A stretch of DNA of 64,000 nucleotides from Flavobacterium notoginsengisoli (GCF_014207905.1 NZ_JACHLB010000001.1:1242723-1306722); one strand, 5' to 3'; shown: positions 18,244-26,802, numbered from the stretch's first letter. Numbers and translations: made by a program. Notes: generated from the sequence alone by a model not told the origin.

Positions 18244-18251
18244 AGGTAATA

Positions 18252-18638
18252 TTAACGTTTAGAGAATTGGAATCTCTTACGAGCTTTCTTCTGACCGAAT
18301 TTCTTACGTTCAACCATTCTTGGGTCTCTTGTTAATAAACCTTCTGGTTTAAGGATAGCTCTGTTTTCAGCGTTAACTTCACACATTACGCGTGCTAATG
18401 CCATTCTTACAGCTTCTGCCTGACCAGTTGTACCACCTCCGTAAACGTTTACTTTTACGTCAAAGTTACTAGCGTTTTCTGTCATAGAAAGCGGTTGTAA
18501 AACTTTGTATTGTAAAGTTGCAGTTGGAAAGTAAGTTGCGAATTCTTTTTTGTTTACAGTGATGTTTCCAGTTCCCTCAGAAACGTATACACGTGCAACA
18601 GCGGTTTTTCTTCTACCGATTTTGTGAATAACTCCCAT
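18252..18638 (-). CDS. rpsI: 30S ribosomal protein S9
   Basis: A 128-residue ribosomal protein with GRRKTAVARVYVSEGTG at the N-terminus, YGGGTTGQAEAVRMALARVM in the middle, and the basic C-terminus RKKFGQKKARKRFQFSKR that reaches the P-site tRNA. Its ATG overlaps the rplM stop by one base (TAATG), so the two are translationally coupled, as in most bacteria. Confidence 0.99.
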   Translation of the reverse strand: MGVIHKIGRRKTAVARVYVSEGTGNITVNKKEFATYFPTATLQYKVLQPLSMTENASNFDVKVNVYGGGTTGQAEAVRMALARVMCEVNAENRAILKPEGLLTRDPRMVERKKFGQKKARKRFQFSKR

Positions 18639-19093
18639 TACTTAAGATCATTTAGGTTAACAGTTCTAGGTTTTTGAGCTCCGTGTTTGTGCTCAGCTCC
18701 TACAACAACATTTAGATTTCTAAAAAGTTCAGCACCTAATTTGTTTTTAGGTAACATACCTTTTACAGCTTTTTCTACTAATGCAGCTGGATTTTTAGCT
18801 TGTAATACTTTAGCAGTTAAAGTTCTTTGTCCTCCTGGGTAACCTGTATGACGCATGTAAATTTTGTCATTCATTTTTGTACCTGTAAGGTTAATTTTTT
18901 CTGAGTTGATAACAATTACGTTATCTCCACAGTCAACGTGCGGTGTGTAACTTGGCTTGTACTTACCTCTTAAGATCATTGCAACTTTAGAAGCAAGACG
19001 TCCTAAGTTATGACCTTCAGCGTCAACAACAATCCACTCTTTAGTTACAGTGGCTTTGCTAGCTGAAACTGTTTTGTAGCTTAATGCGTCCAT
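18638..19093 (-). CDS. rplM: 50S ribosomal protein L13
   Basis: A 151-residue ribosomal protein with WIVVDAEGHNLGRLASKVA near residue 21, GDNVIVINSEKINLTGTK and a MLPKNKLGAELFRNLNV segment near residue 113. It is first in the rplM-rpsI unit, with a clear promoter at 19137-19167 and a leader hairpin. Confidence 0.99.
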   Translation of the reverse strand: MDALSYKTVSASKATVTKEWIVVDAEGHNLGRLASKVAMILRGKYKPSYTPHVDCGDNVIVINSEKINLTGTKMNDKIYMRHTGYPGGQRTLTAKVLQAKNPAALVEKAVKGMLPKNKLGAELFRNLNVVVGAEHKHGAQKPRTVNLNDLK

Positions 19094-19116
19094 AATATTA
19101 TTTTAATTAAACATTC

Positions 19117-19136
19117 CATCCCCAATAAAGGGGATG
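19117..19136 (-). promoter_or_regulatory. Leader hairpin of rplM-rpsI
   Basis: CATCCCC and GGGGATG pair around a short loop directly after the predicted transcription start and 24 bases before the rplM ATG. Placement and strength suggest a ribosomal-protein leader, possibly bound by L13. Confidence 0.55.
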
Positions 19137-19167
19137 CAAAAGTACAATTAATTATTTTAAAACCAAA
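19137..19167 (-). promoter_or_regulatory. Promoter of rplM-rpsI
   Basis: On the minus strand a -33 TTTG is followed after 19 bases by TACTTTTG, matching the Bacteroidota pattern TTTG-N17-23-TAnnTTTG. Confidence 0.75.
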
Positions 19168-19230
19168 TACCTGAAAGAATATTTTATCTGCTGAAAATCA
19201 GGGGTTCTGTTTTTTAATTATTTGATGAAT

Positions 19231-19265
19231 AAAAAAACCGTCTCCACAATAAAGTGAAGACGGTT
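19231..19265 (-). terminator. Terminator after the ferritin-like gene pair
   Basis: ACCGTCT and AGACGGT pair with an extra CAC/GTG; on the minus strand the stem is followed by seven T. Confidence 0.85.
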
Positions 19266-19286
19266 AAATATTTACAAAAAAAGTGA

Positions 19287-20099
19287 CTATACAATAAATA
19301 TATTGGCAATATCAACTACTTGTTGTGTCGTAAGTGGTTCATCATAAGCTTCGGAGCCTGCCGCAGCACCAAAAGCGGTCGCAGTATTGAATCCTGCCTG
19401 AACAGTTACACCTTCACCATCATAAACAGCTTGTGTTGCCGCTGGCATACCTGCGCCTCTTTCTGAGTTGGATATCCATCCTTTTAAACCTCGCAATCTT
19501 CTAACTTCAGAAGCGTGACGTGCTTCAACAGAGTGAATTTGCAATGCAGCAGTTAATAAATCGGGTGTTGTAATCAAGTTGGCCGCTTGTCCTTTATAGG
19601 CTCTTACTCCTGTGTCTTCAAAAGCTTGTGCTAAAGCCAAAAACGTTGGGTAATCTCCAAAAGGGTTAAATGCACCTCCAACAGTAAAGTCAAAAGTTGG
19701 TTTTGGTACAAAGTTAGCGCTTGCTGAACCTCCTAAGCCTGCAATTAAGAATTTTACGTGATCTGATTCGTGTGCCGCAATTTGCTGGAATACTTTTAAA
19801 TCGCGTCCACCATTTTCAGAAGCTGGAATAACGCCTGAATCTAAAGCCATCGCGTAAAATTCATTTTCAAGATATTCTAAAGTCAAGGCAAATTGCAAAG
19901 CCCCTATAGGAGTTGCTGGCGTGGCGGTTATGTCTTTAGCGAAAGCTTTATTGGTAAGAGCCGACAATCCGAAAGGAATTGAAGCTAAGGCTAAATTTTT
20001 TCCAATATTCCCAAACTGTGAAAAACTGTCTCTTCGAGAACCAGTACTATTCATTAAATTGTCATCAGTAAAGGATTCTATAAATTTTAAAATGTTCAT
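19287..20099 (-). CDS. Ferritin-like domain protein, probably exported by Tat
   Basis: A 270-residue protein of the ferritin_2 (desiccation-related) type. Helix motifs carry the expected Glu/His residues: LEYLENEFYAMAL, AAHESDHVKFL, AFEDTGVRAYKG and HSVEARHASEVRRLRG. These could bind a di-metal site or only keep the fold. The N-terminus has a twin-arginine-like GSRRDSFSQFG near residue 20, then a hydrophobic stretch ending in AFAK, suggesting Tat export after folding. It is 25 bp downstream of a paralogue. The function of the family is poorly known; a role in stress or oxidant protection is a guess. Confidence 0.85.
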   Translation of the reverse strand: MNILKFIESFTDDNLMNSTGSRRDSFSQFGNIGKNLALASIPFGLSALTNKAFAKDITATPATPIGALQFALTLEYLENEFYAMALDSGVIPASENGGRDLKVFQQIAAHESDHVKFLIAGLGGSASANFVPKPTFDFTVGGAFNPFGDYPTFLALAQAFEDTGVRAYKGQAANLITTPDLLTAALQIHSVEARHASEVRRLRGLKGWISNSERGAGMPAATQAVYDGEGVTVQAGFNTATAFGAAAGSEAYDEPLTTQQVVDIANIFIV

Positions 20100-20124
20100 A
20101 ATTTCTAAGTTTTAGCGGTTAAGA

Positions 20125-20871
20125 TTAAGGCAAGTATTTAGCTGTGAATTTTGTGGTAATAAAACCAGCAGCAATCGGCAGTATTTTAGACGGATCTTTT
20201 GCATCGTCTAAACCTGTTGACATATTTACAATATCATCTCCGGCAAAATCCTTAGAATTCGGATTAATCAAACTTCGTATAGCAGCAGCGTGTCTTGCTT
20301 CTACAGAAACAATTTTTCCTGCTAATAATAGATAGTCAGCTGTTTTAATTAATTTTCCTGCACCATTATAAGCAGCGACTCCAGTATCTTCTAATGCTTT
20401 TGCAGTAGCAAGAACTTCGGTACGACTATTAAAGTTTAAAGAACCATAATTAAAAGCTAAAGAAGGAAGTAATTGTGAGCTAGGATCTGGAAGTGCTCGA
20501 TTTAAAGCAGCTTTAAAAAAATCTCTGTGAACGACTTCGTGGTGGTACAAGTCGGTTAGAACTTCGCGTTCAAGGCTGCTGAAAACAGTATTAAAACTAC
20601 TGGCATTAACAACTTTGGTATAAAAGTCGGCTTCTAATTGTTCAAGAGCGTATGCGTAAGTTAAAACGCCAAAATCTCCAGAACCTAAATCGAAGACACC
20701 ATTTCTAATTCCTGGAAGAGAAGTGTCTTCTGTATTATCATCGTTGTCATTGTCGCTGCATCCAGCTAAAACTAAACCTGCGGTAACTAATGTTAGTCCG
20801 CTGAGCTTAAGAAAGCTCCTTCTGCTATCCAGGGAAGGGTTAACTTCCTGAATTTTAACTTCGTTTTTCAT
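20125..20871 (-). CDS. Ferritin-like domain lipoprotein, Tat-type signal
   Basis: A 248-residue paralogue of the next gene, first of the pair. The signal has SRRSFLKLSG near residue 16 and a lipobox LAGC (Cys38), so it is probably a Tat-exported lipoprotein; an Asp/Asn-rich linker follows. The four-helix motifs are LEQLEADFYTKV, HHEVVHRDFFKAA, ALEDTGVAAYNG and VSVEARHAAAIRSL, in line with its neighbour. The two may form a mixed complex at the membrane, one anchored and one soluble. That is inference from the pairing. Confidence 0.85.
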   Translation of the reverse strand: MKNEVKIQEVNPSLDSRRSFLKLSGLTLVTAGLVLAGCSDNDNDDNTEDTSLPGIRNGVFDLGSGDFGVLTYAYALEQLEADFYTKVVNASSFNTVFSSLEREVLTDLYHHEVVHRDFFKAALNRALPDPSSQLLPSLAFNYGSLNFNSRTEVLATAKALEDTGVAAYNGAGKLIKTADYLLLAGKIVSVEARHAAAIRSLINPNSKDFAGDDIVNMSTGLDDAKDPSKILPIAAGFITTKFTAKYLP

Positions 20872-21020
20872 AATGTAAGTTTTTTAATAGTTAACAACAC
20901 TGGTTTAGTTCTTAGGTATTTAGTTATTAACGAAATTTTAGGAGATGCGGTTTCAGAAAAATCTGCTTTTTTGATTTTATTTCGAATAGAGGGCATAATT
21001 TGAAAGACTGATAGTTGTTT

Positions 21021-21053
21021 TTTGTTTTATTTTCGGTAATTCTACTATATTTG
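21021..21053 (+). promoter_or_regulatory. Promoter of the LacI-family gene
   Basis: TTTG at 21021 and TATATTTG at 21046-21053 are separated by 21 bases, fitting the Bacteroidota promoter pattern. Confidence 0.7.
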
Positions 21054-21078
21054 TATTAATTACATAAACTTTGTATAG

Positions 21079-22104
21079 ATGAAAGCTAAAGCAACTCTAA
21101 AACAAATTGCGAAAGAACTAGGTGTTTCTGTGTCAACAGTGTCTAAAGCTCTGAATGACAGCCCGGAAATTAGTGAGCAAACGAAGGTTAAGATTAAAGA
21201 GTATGCCAAACTCAAAAATTATAAGCCGAATGTTATTGGTCTTAATTTAAAGAATCGTAAAACAAAAACGATTGGAGTAATTATTCCTAATATTTTAAAT
21301 TCTTTCTTTGCGAAAGTTTTTAGCGGTATTGAGAAAGTTGCTGATAAAAAAGGATATAATGTAATTACGTGTATTTCGAATGAATCTCTAGAAAAAGAAG
21401 TTCATACGTTAGAAATGTTAAGTAACGGAACAATTGACGGATTCATTTTGTCAGTTTCTCAAGAAGCGCAAAAACTTCAAGATTACAATCATTTTTCTGA
21501 AATAATTAATGATGGAACGCCAATTGTAATGTTCGATCGTATTGCAGATGAAGTAGATTGTGATAAAGTTGTAGTTGATGATTTTGATTCTGCTATAAAT
21601 TCTACTCAACATTTAATTGATTTAGGATGTAAAAATATTGCGTTGATTTCTTCTGTAGATAATATTAGTGTCGGAAGATTGAGAACAGAAGGGTATTTGA
21701 AAGCTTTAAAAGACAATAATATTCCTGTAAACGAAAAAATTATTCTTCGTACCGATTCTGAAGAAGATATGAAAGCTAAAATCGAAGGGATTTTTGATCA
21801 TAAAATTGACGGAATTTTTGCTTTGGATGAAAATGACTCTGTGGCTGCTTTAAGAGTGAGTTTGAAAAAAGGATACAGAGTTCCAGAAGACATATCTATT
21901 ATTGGTTTCGCAGACGGAATTTTAGCTTCAAGACGTTTATCGCCAAGTTTGACAACAGTAAGTCAGCATGGAGTTGAAATTGGAGAAGTAGCGGCAAAAA
22001 GATTAATTGAAAGATTAGAAGAACCGGAAGGAACGGTTTCAGAATATGAAACAATTGTTATTAAAACAAAATTGAAAGAAAGAGAGTCTACTAGAAAAGT
22101 TTAA
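21079..22104 (+). CDS. LacI-family transcriptional regulator
   Basis: A 341-residue DNA-binding regulator. The N-terminal helix-turn-helix is TLKQIAKELGVSVSTVSKAL (residues 5-24), followed by the hinge helix region. The rest is a periplasmic-binding-like effector domain opening with TKTIGVIIPNILNSFFAKVF near residue 62 and containing IDGIFALDENDSVA and ISIIGFADG. LacI proteins usually respond to a sugar or a phosphosugar. No sugar genes are nearby, so the regulon lies elsewhere. It has its own promoter and a terminator. Confidence 0.95.
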   Translation: MKAKATLKQIAKELGVSVSTVSKALNDSPEISEQTKVKIKEYAKLKNYKPNVIGLNLKNRKTKTIGVIIPNILNSFFAKVFSGIEKVADKKGYNVITCISNESLEKEVHTLEMLSNGTIDGFILSVSQEAQKLQDYNHFSEIINDGTPIVMFDRIADEVDCDKVVVDDFDSAINSTQHLIDLGCKNIALISSVDNISVGRLRTEGYLKALKDNNIPVNEKIILRTDSEEDMKAKIEGIFDHKIDGIFALDENDSVAALRVSLKKGYRVPEDISIIGFADGILASRRLSPSLTTVSQHGVEIGEVAAKRLIERLEEPEGTVSEYETIVIKTKLKERESTRKV

Positions 22105-22111
22105 ATAAAAG

Positions 22112-22141
22112 AAAAACCCATCATAATTGATGGGTTTTTTG
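22112..22141. terminator. Bidirectional terminator between convergent genes
   Basis: AAAAACCCATCA and TGATGGGTTTTTT pair around TAAT. A-runs and T-runs on both sides let it serve both the LacI gene and the convergent small membrane protein gene. Confidence 0.85.
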
Positions 22142-22142
22142 T

Positions 22143-22532
22143 TTAGCTTTCTTGTATAAATTTAATTAGATAAACAAAAAGAATGACAATTATAAGTGTG
22201 ATTCTAAATGTTTTTTGTTGTTTAGCTTTTAGAATGTAGCCATCTTTTTTTAGTTCCCATGTAAATAGCAGTTCAAGCAATGTGCTTTTGGGTGTGAGTA
22301 CGAAATCTGAGATTTGGTAACTCTTATTTGCCTTTCTTAAAATTTCTTCTGCTTCTTCTTTTTCAGCAGCTTTAATTGCATTTTCTATTTCTGAAGTATC
22401 AACATTTCTATTGGCTAATTCATGTTTTGCTAAATAAACGGCGTCACGATTCCATTTTTTTGGAGAACCAACGATATTTAAAAGTTCCTCTGTTGTTCTG
22501 CTTTTTATAGGAGGTTTGAAGTTATCTATCAT
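22143..22532 (-). CDS. Small membrane-anchored protein of unknown function
   Basis: A 129-residue protein that I do not recognise. Residues 1-65 are hydrophilic and helical, with a repeated Glu/Ala/Lys segment (IENAIKAAEKEEAEEILRKA). A hydrophobic segment at about 108-125 (TLIIVILFVYLIKFI) is a likely single membrane anchor at the C-terminus, and the bulk would be cytoplasmic. The N-terminal TTEELLNIVGSPKKWNRDAV recalls short helical segments in other Flavobacterium proteins. It lies downstream of polA on the same strand, 36 bp away on the far side of its start. Confidence 0.7.
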   Translation of the reverse strand: MIDNFKPPIKSRTTEELLNIVGSPKKWNRDAVYLAKHELANRNVDTSEIENAIKAAEKEEAEEILRKANKSYQISDFVLTPKSTLLELLFTWELKKDGYILKAKQQKTFRITLIIVILFVYLIKFIQES

Positions 22533-22567
22533 TCTTGCTTTTTATAATTTTAAAATCTAAAATTCTA

Positions 22568-25411
22568 TCAATGCGCTTCTAACCAATCTTTACCCATTCC
22601 TAATTCAACTTCCAACGGAACTGACATTTTAAAGGCATTTTCCATTTCGTGTTTAATCATAGGCTGGATTTTTTCGAGTTCATCTTTATGAACATCGAAC
22701 ACAAGCTCATCATGCACCTGAAGCAGCATTTTAGATTTCCAGTTTTCGTCACGAAGTTTTTTATGAATGTTAATCATCGCTATTTTAATCACATCGGCAG
22801 CACTTCCTTGAATTGGTGCGTTTACAGCATTTCGTTCGGCAGCACTTCTTACAACCGCGTTTGCAGAATTAATGTCTTTTAAATAACGACGACGGCCTAA
22901 AATAGTTTGTACATAACCTTTTTCACGAGCAAATTCGACTTGCTCAGAAATGTATGATTTTAATCTTGGATATGTTTTGTAGTAAGCATCAATCAAAGCG
23001 GCACTTTCGCTTCTTGATAGCGAAGTTTGACTACTTAAACCGAAAGCAGAAACACCATATATGATTCCGAAGTTTACGGTTTTAGCGTTGCTTCTTTGTT
23101 CACGAGAAACTTCTTCTAGCGCCACATTAAAAACTTTTGCAGCTGTAGCTTTGTGAATGTCTTCTCCGTCTTGGAAAGCTTTAATCATATTTTCTTCGCC
23201 ACTTAAAGCGGCAATAATTCGTAATTCAATTTGCGAATAATCGGCAGAAATTAAAGTGTAATTTTCATCGCGAGCCACAAAAGCTTTACGAATTTGACGA
23301 CCTCTTTCGGTACGAATCGGAATATTTTGCAAGTTCGGATTATTAGAACTTAAACGCCCAGTCGCAGCAACCGTCTGCATATAATCGGTATGAACGCGCT
23401 GTGTTTTTTTATCAACTTGTTCTGGTAAAGCCAAAATATAAGTGCTTTGCAGTTTTACCATTTGGCGCCAATCTAAAATCTGTTTTACAATCGGATTGTC
23501 ATTTGCCAAATAAGTCAAAACTTCTTCGCCAGTTGCGTACTGACCCGTTTTGGTTTTCTTCTGTTTTGCTCCGCCAATTTTTAGTTTTTCGAATAAAATA
23601 TCTCCTAATTGTTTTGGAGAAGCCAAATTGAATTTCTCGCCCGCAGTTTCGTATATTTTTTCTTCTAAAGATTTGATTTCAACTTCCATTTCCGAAGACA
23701 TTGCTTTCAAGAAATCAACATCTAAACGAATACCTTCCGTTTCCATATCGGCTAAAACGCTTACTAACGGAATTTCGATTTCGTCGAAAAGCTTTTTGGT
23801 TTCGGTTTTGTCTAATTCGTTTGTAAAGATTTCTTTTAATTGTAAAGTAATATCGGCATCTTCGGCAGCATATTCTTTAATGTCTTCTAAAGGAACATCC
23901 CGCATAGAAAGCTGATTTTTTCCTTTTTTACCAATTAAAGTTTCAATAGATTTTGGAGAATATTTCAAATATGTTTCTGCCAAAATATCCATATTATGAC
24001 GCATATCTGGATTAATCAAATAATGCGCAATCATGGTGTCAAAAAGCTTTCCTTTTACGGTTACGCCATAATTAGAAAGGATTTTTAAATCGTATTTTAA
24101 ATTTTGTCCAATTTTCTCAATGTTTTCATTTTCAAAAAATGGAACAAATTTATTAATCAAAGTTTGAGCTTCTTCCTGACTTTCTGGAAACGGAACATAG
24201 AAAGCTTTTCCTTTTTCATAAGAAAAAGACATTCCGACCAATTCTGCATGGAGCGCATCAATTCCTGTTGTTTCAGTATCAAAACAAACAGAGGTCTGTT
24301 TTTCTAAATTTTGTAAAAGCAATCTAACTCCTAAATCACCTTGAACGGTCTGATAAGAATGCGCTGTGTTTTCTAAAGTATTATAGAATGAAGTCCTTTC
24401 AATTTCCGCATTTTCTCCATTTGTATTTCCTCCGCCAAAAAGATCAAATTGATCTTCATTCTTCGGCTGTGGTTTCTTGTATAATTTTGCGTCTGAAACT
24501 TCTGGAGCAGTAGTTTGAGTTCCATCTGTTTTAAACAGATTATCAAATTGTTCAGCCATTCTTCTAAATTCCAATTCTTGAAAAATAGCATCTGTTTTTT
24601 CAATATCTGGACGAGAAAGTTCGTAATCGTCTTCATTAAAAGTAACATCGCAATCACAGATAATGGTTGCTAGTTTTTTAGATAAAATACCTTTTTCTTT
24701 ATTGGCTTCAATGTTTTCTTTCATTTTGCCTTTTAGTTTGTCCGTATTGGCTAAAAGGTTTTCCATAGTGCCATATTCTTTCAGGAATTTTTTAGCAGTA
24801 ACTTCACCAACTCCTGGCAAACCTGGAATATTATCGACAGCATCGCCCATCATTCCAAGAAAATCGATTACTTGTTCAGGTCTTTCGATTTCAAATTTTG
24901 CTAGAACTTCAGGAATTCCCCAAATTTCGATTCCGTTACCCATACGGGCAGGTTTGTACATGAAAATATTCTCAGAAACCAATTGCGCAAAATCCTTATC
25001 AGGAGTTACCATAAAAACTTTGTAATTCTGTTTTTCGGCTTGTTTTGCGATGGTTCCAATTAAGTCATCAGCTTCACAACCTTCCACTTCAATAATCGGA
25101 ATATGCATGGCTCTTAATAATTCTTGAATATAAGGAACTGCAATCTTGATAGCTTCTGGAGTTGCATCGCGATTGGCTTTGTATTCAACAAACATTTCGG
25201 TTCTTACATGGCTTCCGCCTTTATCAAAAGCTACGGCCAAATGATCTGGTTTTTCTCTTTTAATTACATCCAAAAGCGAGTTCATAAAACCCATAATTGC
25301 AGATGTATCCATTCCTTTAGAATTGATTCTCGGGTTTTTTATAAATGCATAATAACCACGAAAAATTAATGCATAAGCATCTAGAAGAAAAAGGCGTTTT
25401 TGAGTCGACAT
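22568..25411 (-). CDS. polA: DNA polymerase I
   Basis: A 947-residue repair and Okazaki-fragment polymerase. The 5' nuclease domain (about 1-290) has FLLDAYALIFRG, GCEADDLIGT and GDAVDNIPGLPGVGEVTAKK. The 3'-5' exonuclease domain is intact (CFDTETTGID, NLKYDLKIL, YAAEDAD), unlike the degenerate domain in Bacillus-type enzymes. The polymerase domain has DYSQIELRIIAALSGEE, RSNAKTVNFGIIYG and QVHDELVFD. An open frame runs 18 codons upstream of the ATG at 25411, but MSTQKRLFLLDAYALIF is the expected N-terminus. Confidence 0.97.
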   Translation of the reverse strand: MSTQKRLFLLDAYALIFRGYYAFIKNPRINSKGMDTSAIMGFMNSLLDVIKREKPDHLAVAFDKGGSHVRTEMFVEYKANRDATPEAIKIAVPYIQELLRAMHIPIIEVEGCEADDLIGTIAKQAEKQNYKVFMVTPDKDFAQLVSENIFMYKPARMGNGIEIWGIPEVLAKFEIERPEQVIDFLGMMGDAVDNIPGLPGVGEVTAKKFLKEYGTMENLLANTDKLKGKMKENIEANKEKGILSKKLATIICDCDVTFNEDDYELSRPDIEKTDAIFQELEFRRMAEQFDNLFKTDGTQTTAPEVSDAKLYKKPQPKNEDQFDLFGGGNTNGENAEIERTSFYNTLENTAHSYQTVQGDLGVRLLLQNLEKQTSVCFDTETTGIDALHAELVGMSFSYEKGKAFYVPFPESQEEAQTLINKFVPFFENENIEKIGQNLKYDLKILSNYGVTVKGKLFDTMIAHYLINPDMRHNMDILAETYLKYSPKSIETLIGKKGKNQLSMRDVPLEDIKEYAAEDADITLQLKEIFTNELDKTETKKLFDEIEIPLVSVLADMETEGIRLDVDFLKAMSSEMEVEIKSLEEKIYETAGEKFNLASPKQLGDILFEKLKIGGAKQKKTKTGQYATGEEVLTYLANDNPIVKQILDWRQMVKLQSTYILALPEQVDKKTQRVHTDYMQTVAATGRLSSNNPNLQNIPIRTERGRQIRKAFVARDENYTLISADYSQIELRIIAALSGEENMIKAFQDGEDIHKATAAKVFNVALEEVSREQRSNAKTVNFGIIYGVSAFGLSSQTSLSRSESAALIDAYYKTYPRLKSYISEQVEFAREKGYVQTILGRRRYLKDINSANAVVRSAAERNAVNAPIQGSAADVIKIAMINIHKKLRDENWKSKMLLQVHDELVFDVHKDELEKIQPMIKHEMENAFKMSVPLEVELGMGKDWLEAH

Positions 25412-25475
25412 ATAAAAAATATTAGTCTGTAAAAATAAACAATTGAGGTTTGAAAAATTAATCAAAAAAGAAAAA

Positions 25476-25600
25476 TTTTACCATATAAGTTATATGAGTT
25501 CATTTTAGTGGAGGCGCACATTTTAGAGACGCACCGCAGTGCGTCTAAATTTTATACGCTCAATATTTAAATGAACTTATATAACTTATATGGTAGAAAA
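25476..25600. repeat. 125-bp inverted-repeat element with inner hairpin
   Basis: Two arms of about 30 bp (25476-25506 and 25569-25600) are nearly exact reverse complements, with the core ACCATATAAGTTATATRAGT. They enclose about 60 bp that contain a second palindrome, AGACGCAC-CGCA-GTGCGTCT at 25527-25546. There is no open frame inside. The structure is that of a non-autonomous mobile element or a large REP-type repeat. It lies between polA and the two-component module. Confidence 0.75.
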
Positions 25601-25646
25601 AAGACAAAGCGTTAATATCAAGTTAAAGTCTTTAATAATGGTGTTT

Positions 25647-25682
25647 TCTTCATTTTTTCTTCATTTTACGAAGGTAATTTTG
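25647..25682 (+). promoter_or_regulatory. Tandem 11-bp boxes and -7 element before the first Lys-rich protein gene
   Basis: TCTTCATTTTT (25647-25657) is followed directly by TCTTCATTTTA (25658-25668), an exact 11-bp spacing typical of OmpR/PhoB-type regulator sites. Six bases later comes TAATTTTG (25675-25682), a -7 TAnnTTTG element. The -33 position falls inside the boxes and lacks TTTG, which suggests activator dependence. The same arrangement occurs at 28157-28192. Confidence 0.65.
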
Positions 25683-25725
25683 ACCTATAAATTAAAAGGT
25701 TATTAATTCTTAAATCTTAGAAATC

Positions 25726-25935
25726 ATGAGAAATTTATTAATGTTACTAGTAGCAGTTTTAGGAACAAGTGCAATGGTTCAGGCATTTCCAGCAAAAACA
25801 GGAAAAGAAGTTGCAGCAAAAGAAGTAAAAGCAACTAAACATCCTAAACACAAATCTTCTAAAAAAGCCAAATCAGAAAAAACAGAAGCTAAAACAGAAG
25901 CCCCAAAAACAGAAACTGCAAAAATGAATAAATAG
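25726..25935 (+). CDS. Small Lys-rich exported protein, paralogue 1
   Basis: A 69-residue protein with a signal peptide (residues 1-20, MRNLLMLLVAVLGTSAMVQA) and a mature part of 49 residues, of which 15 are Lys, with many Ala, Glu and Thr and almost no aromatic residues. It is probably disordered. It is clearly related to the protein at 28237: both share KEVKxxKH, then KKAKxEK, and a TEAPK/AEAPK ending. No family is recognised with confidence. The composition recalls acid-shock protein Asr of enterobacteria. The tandem boxes upstream suggest control by the adjacent response regulator. Confidence 0.8.
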   Translation: MRNLLMLLVAVLGTSAMVQAFPAKTGKEVAAKEVKATKHPKHKSSKKAKSEKTEAKTEAPKTETAKMNK

Positions 25936-26011
25936 TATGTTTTTTGTTTTGTTTTCTGAAGAGTATTAAGAAAGCAAAACAGGAAGGATAATTATGAAGA
26001 ATGCAGATGCG

Positions 26012-26043
26012 AAAAGCTGATAAAGAAATTTGTCAGCTTTTTT
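26012..26043 (+). terminator. Terminator between the first Lys-rich gene and the regulator
   Basis: AAAAGCTGA and TCAGCTTTTTT pair around a 12-base loop with a T-run, so the small gene is a separate transcript from the regulator-kinase pair. Confidence 0.8.
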
Positions 26044-26061
26044 CGTTAATATTTTAATAAC

Positions 26062-26102
26062 GCACAATTTGGCTTTTTATAAATGATTACTTTTAATTGT
26101 GC
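26062..26102. repeat. 8-bp inverted repeat upstream of the response regulator
   Basis: GCACAATT at 26062-26069 and AATTGTGC at 26095-26102 are exact reverse complements 25 bases apart, just before the regulator start. It could be an operator or an mRNA stem. Confidence 0.4.
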
Positions 26103-26118
26103 TTAAACACGTTTGGTT

Positions 26119-26793
26119 ATGAATATTTTAATTGTAGAAGATAATCGAGAACTCGCAGTAGAAGTTTATGATTTTTTGTGTAATGCTGGATATATCTGTA
26201 AAATTGCGCATACCTGTGCCGATGCTTTAGAAGAATTTAATAGTAACGATTATGATGCAATGCTTCTAGATTTAGGACTTCCTGACGGCGATGGATTTGA
26301 GGTTTTGCAAACCGTTAGAAAAACAAAATCGAAAATGGCGGTTATCGTACTAACGGCAAGAGGCGAATTAGACGACAGAATTAACGGTCTTCATCTTGGC
26401 GCCGACGATTATTTGACCAAACCTTTTGCTTTAACTGAACTTAGTGCCAGATTATTTGCCGTTATCAGAAGAATACACGGTTTTACTTTGAACAATCTTA
26501 CGATTAATGGTTTTGTTTTGCAGCTTCAAGATTATAAAGTGAGTTTTAATGAACAGCCAATTAATTTAACCAAAAAAGAATTTGATATTTTTCAATATTT
26601 GGTTTTGAATAAAAATCGTGTAATTACGCGTCTTCAGCTTACAGAACATATTTGGGGAGATATTCTAGAAGTCAATTCCGATTCTAATTTTATCGATGTT
26701 CACGTTCGAAATCTTAGAAAAAAATTAGATAAACATGCACCTATAGACTGGTTTGAAACGGTTCGAAATGTTGGTTATCGTATAAACGAATAA
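26119..26793 (+). CDS. OmpR-family response regulator
   Basis: A 224-residue regulator. The receiver domain (1-115) has the acidic pair in VEDNREL, the phosphorylated Asp51 in LLDLGLPDGDGF, the Thr in VLTARGE and Lys in DDYLTKPF. The C-terminal winged helix (about 125-222) has LTKKEFDIFQYLVLNKNRVI and VDVHVRNLRKKLDK-like sequence. OmpR-type proteins bind direct repeats with 11-bp spacing, exactly what precedes the two small Lys-rich genes on either side. ATG at 26119 is chosen over a TTG 6 bp upstream. The kinase gene follows after 9 bp. Confidence 0.96.
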   Translation: MNILIVEDNRELAVEVYDFLCNAGYICKIAHTCADALEEFNSNDYDAMLLDLGLPDGDGFEVLQTVRKTKSKMAVIVLTARGELDDRINGLHLGADDYLTKPFALTELSARLFAVIRRIHGFTLNNLTINGFVLQLQDYKVSFNEQPINLTKKEFDIFQYLVLNKNRVITRLQLTEHIWGDILEVNSDSNFIDVHVRNLRKKLDKHAPIDWFETVRNVGYRINE

Positions 26794-26802
26794 AATAGTC
26801 TT

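Noticed and set aside
25412..25465. Longer N-terminus for polA
   Set aside because: The 18 extra codons run into non-coding sequence; DNA polymerase I begins a few residues before the FLLDAYALIFRG strand.
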